Below, piece after piece: positions 26,541-36,566 of a DNA stretch of 64,000 bases. Each line of letters starts with the position of its first letter. Positions within the stretch are counted from its first letter, which is position 1. Made by a program: the position numbers and the translations under genes. Below the pieces are notes generated by a model. That model worked only from the letters and a program-made list of their open reading frames with translations, was not told the DNA's origin and did no database searches. This stretch comes from Bacteroidota bacterium (GTDB lineage: Bacteria > Bacteroidota > Bacteroidia > SXHM01): NCBI GenBank assembly GCA_947479755.1, contig CANKAM010000007.1, forward strand, positions 58,057 to 122,056, given 5' to 3'.

Positions 26541-26571
26541 AAACAACCCCTGCAAAATGCAAGGGTTGTTT
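26541..26571 (-). terminator. Intrinsic terminator for 26597..29503
   Basis: aaacaacccctgca aaa tgcaagggttgttt; minus strand continues into gttttttg. Confidence 0.75.
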
Positions 26572-26596
26572 AGTGAACAATGTATGGTGGAAAACC

Positions 26597-29503
26597 TTAG
26601 TCTTTTGCAATCATCATCCGTTTGGTTGCTCTTACTTCTTTATTGCTTAATGTATAGAAGTAAACTCCCGCAGGAAGATTTCCAGTAAAGAACTCGATTT
26701 TATTGAACCCTGCTGATGCCTGCACCTGACGGGTTTCTAAAAGTTTGCCTTCAATAGTAGTAACAGTAAATACATAATCACCCGGAAGGTCAGAAACAAA
26801 GTTAATCACCGTACTGCTGTTAAACGGATTAGGGATGTTTTGCAACAGATTAAAGCCTGCTGTTCCGTTTTCTTCAATGCCGTTTGGTGGCTGAGTAATT
26901 ACAACCGTAAGCGTACGTGTACAGTTTGCATCGGTAACAGTGATGGTGTAAGATCCTGCTGCTACGTTAAACAAGTCTTCAGTAGTAGCACCGTTGCTCC
27001 ACGAAAGGGTAAAAGGCTGCGATGCTCCCGTTACCTCTACATCAATAAATCCGTTGGAGCCGTCAAAGGTGGTTACGTTTTGCGCCTGAATAGAGTCAAT
27101 TGAAATGGTACAGGTCAGTTCAGGGAAACAGTTTCTGAGGTAAACAGAGTCGCGCTGACCAAAGCCTGAGCAGGTTTCAACAATGGCAGGAAACTCGCCC
27201 GGCACCGGAGGAACAACCAATTGAACCGACTCTGTTTGTCCGGGAGCTAAATCAATATTAAGCTCATCAAATGTATACACCTGATCTTCTGTAATCAGGT
27301 TACAGCTATCTGCATAGTTTATAATCTGGAATGGCGGTACAACAACCGATACAGCTCCAACGCCAATATTGGTTGCCGAAATAATCCATGTTCCGTTGGG
27401 GTCACCGGGGAAAAGTCCGGTAAGCGGAATACAAGGCAATGTTCCGCCCGGCAAAATACTAATCAATTGCTGCGTAATAACAATGTGTGTTCCGGGCAGA
27501 TACTGGTCGTTTACATTAAACGATGTTCCGTCAGGGAAAATAAACACCAGCGGGTCAAGCGCCCAGCCGCTGTCGCCTGTAATGATTGGACAAATTACCA
27601 TGCTTGGACGGCAATAGGCGGTAAGTGTATCCCAAACAACAGGTGTTATATTAGCTTCTTCTGCAATAAAAGGTGTGATGTAATACCAGCCTTCTTCCAA
27701 GCTGTCGGTAAGGTTGGCGCACTGACGCTGAACTGAATAAGATGAGTCATTCAATCCCGGGAAAATATAGCCTGCATCATTAGCTGCAGTTGCCTGTTGC
27801 TGATTGGTGACAGGACCAAAGTCTGAAGGCGTTACTGCCCATGCTACATTAAATCCGGGACTTGCCACAAATCCTTCTGAAATTACCTGAGCAAGATCAC
27901 CACAGCAAAGTGTGTCTTTAGAAACAGATGCAATGCCACCTGCTAAGCAAAGTGTAAAAGGAAATGATTCGCTTGAACAGCCTATAGGAGTTGTAAACGT
28001 TGCTGTGTAAGGTCCGGCTGTGGTTTGTCCGCCAAGGGTATTGCCGGTTGAGTCAACAACTTCAACTCCGTTATTATACCATGTTACATCATACAGTCCG
28101 CTGTTGTTGTTGGTGATTTCCAATGCGTCTATGCCCGGATTAAAAGTAATGAACGGCTGAGCAGGGTCATTTACAAATGATACACGGATTGAGTCTGCAC
28201 GGTTTAAACAGAAGTTGGTGGTGTCGGTAATCAAAAGGTTGTAATATCCTGTAGGACCGGGAACACTTACCCAGACTGCTTCGCTGTCTGAGATGAATGT
28301 TTCGCTTTGCGACCACTGGTAGGTATAAGGACCTGAACTGGTAGTAAGCAATAATGAATCACCAAGGCAAACGCTGTCGTTAGGTAATGCAATCATTGGC
28401 GGCACGGGAGGGTTTGCAAAAACGGTAATGGTATCTTGTGTCTGATAAGTGGTGTCCAGCGCTAAAGCAATGGTATAGGTTCCGAATGTTTCGGGTGTTG
28501 TGAAGTTGAATGTTCCGGGAGCAGAAACATAGGTAGGATAGTTTCCAAGATTATCATTCTGCGATGTTCCGTCCTGGTCCCAGAAGTTCAGACTGAAGGC
28601 AGGATTTTCAAGTACAAGACCAAGGTTGCTCCATGAGTTGGAAAGGTTATTGCTTCCGGCTGATGAGGTATAGTTTTGCGTTCCGTTGGTGAAAGCGAAA
28701 TACAAATCAGGCGCACCTTGACAAACTCCGAAGAGGCTTACTTCTTCAATATCACCACACCATCCTGAACCCGAAGCGGTAACAGTTACATCTGTTAATA
28801 CATAATTGTAAACGGTAGTAGTTAGGCTTGGATAATAATCACCGGGTGTGGTGTAAGATTGCACCGGAGGATTTTGCTGTGTTGAAGTATTTCCGTTGTC
28901 GAAATCCCAATCGTATTCAGTAACCTGGTTAGGTGAGAAATCAAGGTATGCCTCATAAGTAACATCTAACTCACCGCAAGCTGAAGGAGGATTGAAACCG
29001 AAATAAGGATTGCCGCCCGGAGCAGGCTCAACAATTAAAAACAACGAGAAACTTGCAGGGTTGTTAATGGTTCCTATTGGGGTAGTAACGTTTGCCACTA
29101 CCGATACCACTACGTTGTAGTTTCCGGGAACGGTGGGTGTTCCGCAGATTTTAACGCAACCGCGGCTATCCGCTGTTACAGTGTACGCGCAGCCGGGCTG
29201 GTCGCAACTGTAGGCAAGTCCCGCAGGCATACCAACGATTTGGGTAACGGTAATTCCGTTAAGGGTTACGTTCTGTCCGCTTCCCTGGTCAACAAAATTA
29301 CGGGGCATAAAAAAGGTCAGGTTCTGGTCGTAAGGCTGGTTTTGAATGGCATTGGGCAACACAGCCGGACAAAGGGTTGGCGCCACAGGGTTTATACCTA
29401 CTCCGCATTGAGTGTCAATGATGCAACCGGGGCATTGGGCGTAGGAAGTTATGAGTGATAAGTTAAGCGTTATAAGTGCAAACGCAAGTAAGAATTTCTT
29501 CAT
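26597..29503 (-). CDS. Large T9SS type A sorting domain protein with PKD and SprB-like domains
   Basis: YDWDFDNGNTSTQQNPPVQSYTTPGDYYPSL; LQNIPNPFNSSTVINFVS...GVYFYTLSNKEVRATKRMMIAKD. Confidence 0.88.
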   Translation of the reverse strand: MKKFLLAFALITLNLSLITSYAQCPGCIIDTQCGVGINPVAPTLCPAVLPNAIQNQPYDQNLTFFMPRNFVDQGSGQNVTLNGITVTQIVGMPAGLAYSCDQPGCAYTVTADSRGCVKICGTPTVPGNYNVVVSVVANVTTPIGTINNPASFSLFLIVEPAPGGNPYFGFNPPSACGELDVTYEAYLDFSPNQVTEYDWDFDNGNTSTQQNPPVQSYTTPGDYYPSLTTTVYNYVLTDVTVTASGSGWCGDIEEVSLFGVCQGAPDLYFAFTNGTQNYTSSAGSNNLSNSWSNLGLVLENPAFSLNFWDQDGTSQNDNLGNYPTYVSAPGTFNFTTPETFGTYTIALALDTTYQTQDTITVFANPPVPPMIALPNDSVCLGDSLLLTTSSGPYTYQWSQSETFISDSEAVWVSVPGPTGYYNLLITDTTNFCLNRADSIRVSFVNDPAQPFITFNPGIDALEITNNNSGLYDVTWYNNGVEVVDSTGNTLGGQTTAGPYTATFTTPIGCSSESFPFTLCLAGGIASVSKDTLCCGDLAQVISEGFVASPGFNVAWAVTPSDFGPVTNQQQATAANDAGYIFPGLNDSSYSVQRQCANLTDSLEEGWYYITPFIAEEANITPVVWDTLTAYCRPSMVICPIITGDSGWALDPLVFIFPDGTSFNVNDQYLPGTHIVITQQLISILPGGTLPCIPLTGLFPGDPNGTWIISATNIGVGAVSVVVPPFQIINYADSCNLITEDQVYTFDELNIDLAPGQTESVQLVVPPVPGEFPAIVETCSGFGQRDSVYLRNCFPELTCTISIDSIQAQNVTTFDGSNGFIDVEVTGASQPFTLSWSNGATTEDLFNVAAGSYTITVTDANCTRTLTVVITQPPNGIEENGTAGFNLLQNIPNPFNSSTVINFVSDLPGDYVFTVTTIEGKLLETRQVQASAGFNKIEFFTGNLPAGVYFYTLSNKEVRATKRMMIAKD

Positions 29504-29549
29504 GATTTTTATTAAAATTTAGAACGCGAATGTATAAAATTTTGGCATC

Positions 29550-30158
29550 TTGCGCTGCCTTATGCCTGCGAAAAAAATGATAGCCGTAAAAGATACCCTT
29601 GTAAGTGATGAAATATTGTCTAAAAAATTTGTGTGCGACCTTGGCGCCTGCAAAGGTGCATGCTGTGTGGAAGGCGAAGGAGGAGCACCCCTAGACGAGG
29701 AAGAAGCACTCATACTTGAGCAGATTTATGAGCAGGTAAAACCCTTCATGAACGAAACGGGCATAAAAACCATTGCGAAAAAAGGTAAATGGGTTAAGAA
29801 TGAAGCCAACGAACTGGAAACGCCTTTGAACTCACGCAACAAACATTGCGCTTACGTTGTGTTTGACGAGAATAAGATAGCCAAGTGCGCCATTGAAATG
29901 GCCAACCGTGCCGGCAAAATAGATTTCAAGAAACCCGTTTCGTGTCACCTCTACCCCATCCGCACCAAGGATATGAAAAGCTACATGGCTTTGAACTACG
30001 AGAAGTGGAGCGTATGCAAACCCGCCCTGAGTTGTGGCGAAAAACTCAATGTGCCCGTTTACAAATTCCTGAAAGAACCTTTAATCCGCAAGTTTGGAAA
30101 GGCTTGGTATAAGGAGTTGGAGGAGATTGCTGCGGAGTGGGAGAAGAATAAAGAATAA
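29550..30158 (+). CDS. DUF3109 family protein
   Basis: FVCDLGACKGACCVEGEGGAPLDEEEA, HCAYVVFDENKIAKCAIE, PVSCHLYPIR. Confidence 0.9.
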   Translation: MRCLMPAKKMIAVKDTLVSDEILSKKFVCDLGACKGACCVEGEGGAPLDEEEALILEQIYEQVKPFMNETGIKTIAKKGKWVKNEANELETPLNSRNKHCAYVVFDENKIAKCAIEMANRAGKIDFKKPVSCHLYPIRTKDMKSYMALNYEKWSVCKPALSCGEKLNVPVYKFLKEPLIRKFGKAWYKELEEIAAEWEKNKE

Positions 30159-30177
30159 TATTTCTGATTTAGTGCAG

Positions 30178-30286
30178 TCGGCAATCGTTGACTGCTATGT
30201 CGAGGGCAATTTACTGTGGTCAGCGACTGCCGACTGCTATGCGGAGGACGATTTATTATGGTCAGCGATTGCCGACTGCGATGCGG
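30178..30286. repeat. 42-nt tandem repeat, about 2.6 units
   Basis: Units 30178-30219, 30220-30261, 30262-30286 (tcagcgaYtgccgactgc...); outer 14-nt perfect inverted repeat gcagtcggcaatcg/cgattgccgactgc. Confidence 0.85.
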
Positions 30287-30287
30287 C

Positions 30288-31478
30288 TTATTCCCGTATA
30301 GCCTTCACCCCCGGCAACTCAATGCCTTCCATGTATTCAAGCAGTGCGCCACCGCCTGTAGATACATAGCTCACCTTATCAGTGAGGTGAAACTGGTTGA
30401 CGGCAGCCACCGAGTCGCCACCGCCTACTAAGGAGTAAGCGCCTTTGGCTGTTGCGGCAGCCACTGCCAGTGCCACTTCTTTGGTTCCGCTTTCAAAGCT
30501 GCTCATTTCAAAAACGCCCATGGGTCCGTTCCACAAAATGGTTTTTGAGTTTTCAATAACCGAGGCATATTCCTCAGCCGCCTGCGGACCAATATCCAGA
30601 CCCATGTAGCCATCAGGAATTTCAAACGAAAGGCAGTGAACGGTTTTAGCGGCATTGTCAAATTTATCACCGCAAATGGAATCGCTTGGAAGGTAAATCT
30701 GTACTCCTTTTTCTTTGGCTGCTTTAAGAATATCTAAAGCCGTTTGCAACTTGTCGTCCTCTACCAATGAAGAGCCAACCTGTTTGCCCATCGCTTTAAA
30801 AAACGTATAGCTCATTCCGCCACCTATAATAATGTTGTCAACCTTATCCAGCAAATTGGTGATGATGGATATTTTGCCCGAAACCTTTGCACCACCCATA
30901 ATGGCAGTGAAGGGACGCTCGGCATTTTTTAAAACTTTGTCAATGCTGTTCAGTTCACCACTCATCACATAACCAAACATTTTTTCTTCAGGGAAGAAAT
31001 GGGCAACAATAGTTGTAGAAGCATGGGCGCGGTGTGCCGTGCCGAAGGCATCGTTGATATACACATCGCCCAGCGAGGCGAGTTGTTTGGCAAAGTCCTC
31101 TGTTCCTGCCTCTTCCTGCTTATGAAAACGCAGGTTTTCCAGTAAAAGAACATCGCCCGGCTTTAAAGCAGCGGCAGCAGAAGTTGCTTTTTCGCCAATG
31201 CAATCCTCAGCAAACTTTACATTTAAAGAAAGCAGTTGCGAAAGATGCGCAACAATATGTTTCAGCGAATATTTGTTGGCTGGCCCGTCCTTTGGTCTTC
31301 CCAAATGCGACATCAGAATAACCGAACCACCACCGCTAAGCACCTTCTTTATAGTAGGTATGGCAGCACGTATGCGGGTATCATCGGTAATAACATGCTC
31401 GGCATTCAGCGGCACGTTAAAGTCAACGCGTATCAGGGCTTTTTTGCCGCTGAAGTTATAGGTGTCAATGTTTTTCAT
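30288..31478 (-). CDS. pgk: Phosphoglycerate kinase
   Basis: [58 protein letters not shown]. Confidence 0.97.
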   Translation of the reverse strand: MKNIDTYNFSGKKALIRVDFNVPLNAEHVITDDTRIRAAIPTIKKVLSGGGSVILMSHLGRPKDGPANKYSLKHIVAHLSQLLSLNVKFAEDCIGEKATSAAAALKPGDVLLLENLRFHKQEEAGTEDFAKQLASLGDVYINDAFGTAHRAHASTTIVAHFFPEEKMFGYVMSGELNSIDKVLKNAERPFTAIMGGAKVSGKISIITNLLDKVDNIIIGGGMSYTFFKAMGKQVGSSLVEDDKLQTALDILKAAKEKGVQIYLPSDSICGDKFDNAAKTVHCLSFEIPDGYMGLDIGPQAAEEYASVIENSKTILWNGPMGVFEMSSFESGTKEVALAVAAATAKGAYSLVGGGDSVAAVNQFHLTDKVSYVSTGGGALLEYMEGIELPGVKAIRE

Positions 31479-31524
31479 GCACGCAAAAGTAAAAGAAAAA
31501 GATTGCGGAAATGTGGTTTAGTAC

Positions 31525-31573
31525 TCTGCTCTCCTCTCCTTTTTTCAAAGAGAGGGGTAAGGGGCTGAGGTCA
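31525..31573. repeat. Third repeat family (minus orientation): cccctta-cccctctctttgaaaaaaggagagg
   Basis: Shares CCCCTWACCCC...TTGAAAAAAGGAG with 52544..52578. Confidence 0.6.
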
Positions 31574-32758
31574 CTCCACCGCCTTCAACCTCCTACCCAC
31601 CACAATACAAAGCAAGGTAGCCGCAATAGCCAAGTAACCGGCATACTGATAATTCAGCATTCTGCCCGAAGCATCAGTCATTACTATCATACCGCCAATC
31701 ATAGAAGCGCCTGCCGAAGAAAACTGTTGCACAGCAGAATTGATACTCATAAAACTGGCGCGATGCTGTGGCTCAACAGCGCTTGTAATCATAGTCATAC
31801 CCGGAACGGTGCGCCCCGAAATAAAAACAAAAAACAAAACCGAAACCACCAGCACAATCCACAGCGGAGTTGCCTGCACATTGGTAACAATAAACAGCGG
31901 AATAACCGAAAGTAAGGCAAGAATGGTAAACACCTTTGGCTTGCCGTATTTGTCTGAAAGCCTTCCAATCCAGGGCGAGGTAAAGAAGGTAGCAGTGCCG
32001 CCCAGCAGGTAAACATACGTCAGTTCTTTTTCAGAAACGCCCATGTTACTCACCATATACGGACTGATAAACGGTATCACCACAAACTGCCCCATCACCA
32101 TCAGAAACATAAAGAGTAATGCTTTCAGTAAGTTGGGAGTTCGGCCAATGTTGAGGAGAAAATCAAAGATGCGCTCGTCTTTATTACTCTTACCAATATG
32201 AGCGTGCAGGGTAGGAATGTAAAAATAAATTCCCGCTGTAATCACTACACCCGCCAGACCTAATGCATGAAAAGGCAAATGCCAGTCGGCAATAGAGGCC
32301 AGAAACAAACCCAGCGGAACACCTACTGCCGAAGCAAAAGAAAACGATGCCATCACTACGCCCATTGCCCCTGCCCTGCGCTCAAAGGGAAAAGCATCGG
32401 CAATGATGGAATAAACCAACGCATTCATTACACCGCCAAAAGCACCGGTAAGAATGCGGGCTGCCAGCAAAAATTCATACGAGTTGGCAAAGCCGCACGA
32501 AAAAGTTCCAACCGTAAAACAGATGTATGAAAACAGCAGCACTTTCTTGCGGTCGAACCTGTCGGCCACAAACGCAAACATAAAACCAACAACCCCTGCG
32601 CTAAACGTATAAGACGAAACCATCAACGCAAACTGCTGCGGATTCATTTCCAGCAAACGCATCAGCTGCGGACCCAAGGGCATCACAATCATAAAGTCCA
32701 CAATGTGCGTGAACTGAATGGCTGCGAGAAGGAAGAGAAGGATTTTTTCTTTGCTCAT
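31571..32758 (-). CDS. MFS transporter
   Basis: 12-TM pattern; FAFVADRFDRKKVLLF, WIGRLSDKYGKPKVF. Confidence 0.9.
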   Translation of the reverse strand: MSKEKILLFLLAAIQFTHIVDFMIVMPLGPQLMRLLEMNPQQFALMVSSYTFSAGVVGFMFAFVADRFDRKKVLLFSYICFTVGTFSCGFANSYEFLLAARILTGAFGGVMNALVYSIIADAFPFERRAGAMGVVMASFSFASAVGVPLGLFLASIADWHLPFHALGLAGVVITAGIYFYIPTLHAHIGKSNKDERIFDFLLNIGRTPNLLKALLFMFLMVMGQFVVIPFISPYMVSNMGVSEKELTYVYLLGGTATFFTSPWIGRLSDKYGKPKVFTILALLSVIPLFIVTNVQATPLWIVLVVSVLFFVFISGRTVPGMTMITSAVEPQHRASFMSINSAVQQFSSAGASMIGGMIVMTDASGRMLNYQYAGYLAIAATLLCIVVGRRLKAVE

Positions 32759-32847
32759 AAAATGGAGGGCGGCAAAGCTAAATGTATTTTGTTTGAAATG
32801 AATTGAGCAGCGTAAACAAATACATCGTTACTTTTGTTTTCTATAAC

Positions 32848-32907
32848 GTCATGCTGAACTTGTTTCAGCATCTTAAAATAAAAACCCTGAAACAAGTTCA
32901 GGGTGAC
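32848..32907. repeat. BIME-like REP pair, copy f
   Basis: gtcatgctgaacttgtttcagcatct ... accctgaaacaagttcagggtgac. Confidence 0.88.
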
Positions 32908-32921
32908 ACCCCGAATACAAA

Positions 32922-33590
32922 ATGAAAAAACTACTACTCTTTGCATTCTTAACTTATAACTTATCACTTATAACTTCTTCCACCCACGCACAAAGCTTTG
33001 GCGGGGGTTTAATAGCAGGTGCCACTTTTAGTCAGTTGCTCGGCACAGATATTTATGGTTTTCAAAAAGCGGGTTTTGTTGGCGGTGTGTATGCCAACCG
33101 CAAAATCAAAACCAAATCAGCGGTTCAGATTGAAATGGTTTTTGTGCAAAAGGGGCTCAGAAAATTTTATAAAGACACTATTAGTGGGGGAACACGCTTT
33201 GTTAACCGCAATCTTAATTACATAGAAGTTCCGTTAGTATTTAAATCAAAACTGATAGGACGTTTTGACTTTGAGCTTGGACTATCGGGAGCAGTATTGA
33301 TAAGCACAAAATTCAGAAACGAAAATGGTGAAGGTGAACTGTATGATTTCAACCAACAAACCTTCAATCGTTTTGAGTTTGGCTGCTTGGGCGGCCTTAA
33401 CTTCCGCATCTCCGATAGTTTTGACCTTAACCTTCGCTACTTGAATTCTATTCTCCGCGTTCGCAAACACCAGGCAGGGCAAACACAGATGTATGGCGGC
33501 CTGCGCCTAAATAATGGCGAATACAATTCGGTACTACAGGTGAGCTTGCGCTACAAGTTCAATAATAAAGAAGAGACCAAAGCTGAATGA
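32922..33590 (+). CDS. PorT-like outer membrane beta-barrel protein
   Basis: Signal peptide; GGLIAGATFSQLLGTDIYGFQKAGFVGGVYANRKI; barrel-like C-terminus. Confidence 0.75.
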   Translation: MKKLLLFAFLTYNLSLITSSTHAQSFGGGLIAGATFSQLLGTDIYGFQKAGFVGGVYANRKIKTKSAVQIEMVFVQKGLRKFYKDTISGGTRFVNRNLNYIEVPLVFKSKLIGRFDFELGLSGAVLISTKFRNENGEGELYDFNQQTFNRFEFGCLGGLNFRISDSFDLNLRYLNSILRVRKHQAGQTQMYGGLRLNNGEYNSVLQVSLRYKFNNKEETKAE

Positions 33591-34156
33591 GTAAACATAA
33601 AATAGTTGTAGCCGTTACCGGTGCCAGCGGAGCCATTTATGCCAAAGTGCTGTTTGATAAACTGCAACAACTGCACGAACAGATTGAAGATGTTGGCCTG
33701 GTGATGAGTGACAATGCGCGTGATGTCTGGAAGTTTGAGTTAGGTAATACCGATTATGAAAAGCTGCCATTCAAGATTTACAGCAAAAGCGATTTCTTTT
33801 CTCCTTTTGCATCTGGCTCGGCAAAATATAACACCATGATTGTTTGTCCTTGCAGCATGGGAACACTGGCAAGAATAGCGAGTGGCATCTCCAATGACCT
33901 AACCACCCGCGCAGCTGATGTTATTTTAAAGGAGCGGAGAAAATTAATCCTCGTTCCCCGCGATACGCCTTACAGCTTGATTCACATCAACAATATGAAA
34001 ACCATTACCGAAGCAGGTGGAATTATTTGCCCTGCTTCGCCATCATTTTACAGTCAGCCAAAAAACTTTGAAGACCTTGCCGCCACCGTTGTTGACCGTG
34101 CTCTGGATTTAGCAGGGTTGGAAATAAAAAGTTTTCGCTGGAAGGAAAATCAGTAA
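33587..34156 (+). CDS. ubiX: UbiX family flavin prenyltransferase
   Basis: VVAVTGASGAIYAKVL, SGSAKYNTMIVCPCSMGTLARIASGISNDLTTRAADV, RRKLILVPRDTPYS. Confidence 0.95.
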   Translation: MSKHKIVVAVTGASGAIYAKVLFDKLQQLHEQIEDVGLVMSDNARDVWKFELGNTDYEKLPFKIYSKSDFFSPFASGSAKYNTMIVCPCSMGTLARIASGISNDLTTRAADVILKERRKLILVPRDTPYSLIHINNMKTITEAGGIICPASPSFYSQPKNFEDLAATVVDRALDLAGLEIKSFRWKENQ

Positions 34157-34164
34157 GTTTGGGC

Positions 34165-35217
34165 ATGAGAAACCTCTGGCTGCTATTTTTATTACTCCTT
34201 GCTTCCTGTGCTGCAACCATTCTTGACGAGCCAACCATTATCACCACTTTTCAGGAAAGCGGGCTTGATTGTTCATGGGATCCATCGGGCAGCAACCGCA
34301 TACTCTACTCGCAAAAAGGAACTGACACTTATTATGATATTCACATGTCCTATCCTGACGGAACGGAAGATACGTGTTTAACCTGCGACCATCCTGCTTT
34401 ACCCAACAAGCATATCGCCAACATGGCATGGAGCTACGATGGCAAATGGTGCATTTTTGTTGCCGAAAAAGCGGTGCATCCGGGCACCTCTACCGATGCT
34501 CTTCCGGGATTTGGTGCTTACTGCGATATCTGGATTATGCGCATTGACAGCAGTGCCATCTTTAAAATCGTTGACATACCGAATGATTATGATCACGGTG
34601 TTATTTGTCCGCGCTTTTCGCCCGACATGACAAAGATTTCATGGACAGACAGAGTGGAAGCACCCAATGTTTTGGACGGTAAAAAACTTGCAGGTTATTG
34701 GGTAATTAAAATGGCTGATTTTGCTTTTGACTCAACAGGTGTTCCGGTGGTAAGTAATGTTCAAGTAGTACCAACTGGCGAACCTTCGTTTTATGAGTGT
34801 TACGGCTTTTCGCCCGACAACCAGCGGCTGATTTATTGCAGCAGCGTTAATCAGCCTTCATTTTGGGATCAACACATTTATACCATTAATGTTGACGGAA
34901 CCAATATTCAAAAACTCACCGACAAAAATTATAACGAACATGGGCACTACCGTCATGACGGAAACAAAATTGTGTGGATGAGCAACACCGAAAGCAAAGC
35001 CGGTGGCACCGACTGGTGGATAATGAACTCTGATGGCAGCGACAAGAAACGCCTTAGCTACATGAATGAACCCAAGAACGGACAATATGCAGGACACGCT
35101 CTGTGGGCAGGCCTTGGCTCATTTGACCCCAACAATCAAAACCGCTTTATCAGCGGAATGCAATTAGACCTCATTACACAGGAAGGTAAAATTGTGATTG
35201 TGGAAATTCTTCCCTGA
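34165..35217 (+). CDS. TolB/WD40-like (PD40) beta-propeller lipoprotein
   Basis: Lipobox LLLASC; repeated WSYDGKW, RFSPDMTKISW, FSPDNQRLIY, DGTNIQKLT motifs. Confidence 0.85.
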   Translation: MRNLWLLFLLLLASCAATILDEPTIITTFQESGLDCSWDPSGSNRILYSQKGTDTYYDIHMSYPDGTEDTCLTCDHPALPNKHIANMAWSYDGKWCIFVAEKAVHPGTSTDALPGFGAYCDIWIMRIDSSAIFKIVDIPNDYDHGVICPRFSPDMTKISWTDRVEAPNVLDGKKLAGYWVIKMADFAFDSTGVPVVSNVQVVPTGEPSFYECYGFSPDNQRLIYCSSVNQPSFWDQHIYTINVDGTNIQKLTDKNYNEHGHYRHDGNKIVWMSNTESKAGGTDWWIMNSDGSDKKRLSYMNEPKNGQYAGHALWAGLGSFDPNNQNRFISGMQLDLITQEGKIVIVEILP

Positions 35218-35325
35218 AAATTATTTTTTGGTTTTTTGTAACGAATGACTGTTACATGTATTATGTGAGTATAACCCACATACTATATGATGCAATTCTA
35301 CGTTAACTAATTAAAACCAATCAAC

Positions 35326-36564
35326 ATGAAAAAATGTATCATCGTTTTTGCAATTGTGATTACACTTTGCGGAAACATCCAATCACAACCGGTACAACGT
35401 GCCAACGTTTATTTTAAAAACAACAGCGCAGAACTGACCGCAACCGTTACCGGTTTGCTCGATACCATTTATTCCAAACTGCCCGAGGGCAAAAAAATTC
35501 GCATTGGTCTGGTAGGTGATGGCGAAGATTTTTCGATGACACGTTTCAGCGATGAACGTTTCAATAGCGTTCAGCAATACCTGACTTCAAAAAATGTTAA
35601 GCCTGAATTTATCCGTTATGAAATTACTGCATCGGGTGGTGAAGCGGTGATTGAAAAAGAAGTAGTTATTTCTGCGAAAAGCATCTTGGGTATTGGTGAT
35701 TATTTCGCGAAGAACATTCAATCATTTACCATCAATCCTGCCGAAGAGAATACCATACGCGGGGAGAAAGGAACTGAGATTACTTTTCCCGCTTATGCTT
35801 TTCTGTGCGCTGTCGGTTCAGAGCCCGGAGATAAAATCCGCATTGAGTTGCAGGAGTTTTACAGCCGCGGTGACTTGCTGAAAGCCGACCTGCACACCAT
35901 GTCGGGCAGCAATATTCTGGAAACCGGTGGCACTGTTCATATCGCAGCTTTTTGCGGGAATGAGGAGGCGCAACTTGCAGAAGGTGCTCAAATGACTTTA
36001 GCTTTTCCTTACAAACAATACAAAGAAGGAATGCAAACGTTCAATGGTTTTGCTGAAGACGGAAATCTTGATTGGGTAGCTTCGGGTGAACCAGTTGATG
36101 CACCCGTTTCAGAAGAAGACATGTATTACGACCCGGAAACCGAACAGTATTATAGCAACATCGGTGATGTATATTTTCAGGTGAATAAAAACGAAGCAGG
36201 TTTAGACAGCTATTTATTAAGCAGCGGCTCATTGGGTTGGATTAACTGCGACCGGTTTTATGATGATAATACCGAGAAAATGGAAATTGTTGTGAGCATT
36301 GATACTGCCTTGCATCCATCCGTGCGTTTGGTTTTCAAAAACATTCAATCGGTAATGTCGGGCTATTCAGATGAGACCGGGAAAATACGTTTTGAAGGAA
36401 TTCCGCAGGGCAGTGAAGTGAGTTTGGTTGCCTATAGCATCGTGGATAACAAACCCTACATGGCTATGAAAAACATTGCTGTAACTGCCAACACCGAAGA
36501 AAAAATGATGCTTGCCGAAACCAGCAAGAAATGGATGGAGCGGGAGTTATTAAGCCTCAAATAA
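35326..36564 (+). CDS. Secreted protein with OmpA-like N-terminal region
   Basis: VYFKNNSAELT..., SDERFNSVQQYLTSKNVKPEFIRYE. Confidence 0.6.
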   Translation: MKKCIIVFAIVITLCGNIQSQPVQRANVYFKNNSAELTATVTGLLDTIYSKLPEGKKIRIGLVGDGEDFSMTRFSDERFNSVQQYLTSKNVKPEFIRYEITASGGEAVIEKEVVISAKSILGIGDYFAKNIQSFTINPAEENTIRGEKGTEITFPAYAFLCAVGSEPGDKIRIELQEFYSRGDLLKADLHTMSGSNILETGGTVHIAAFCGNEEAQLAEGAQMTLAFPYKQYKEGMQTFNGFAEDGNLDWVASGEPVDAPVSEEDMYYDPETEQYYSNIGDVYFQVNKNEAGLDSYLLSSGSLGWINCDRFYDDNTEKMEIVVSIDTALHPSVRLVFKNIQSVMSGYSDETGKIRFEGIPQGSEVSLVAYSIVDNKPYMAMKNIAVTANTEEKMMLAETSKKWMERELLSLK

Positions 36565-36566
36565 AA

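Noticed and set aside
30174-30286. Possible CRISPR array at the 42-nt repeat
   Set aside because: Units are contiguous with no spacers, only 2.6 copies, and no cas genes nearby.
30094-30431. ORFs 30094..30369 and 30216..30431 over the 42-nt tandem repeat
   Set aside because: Overlap the DUF3109 end and the pgk 3' end; the apparent peptide repeat follows from a repeat length divisible by three.
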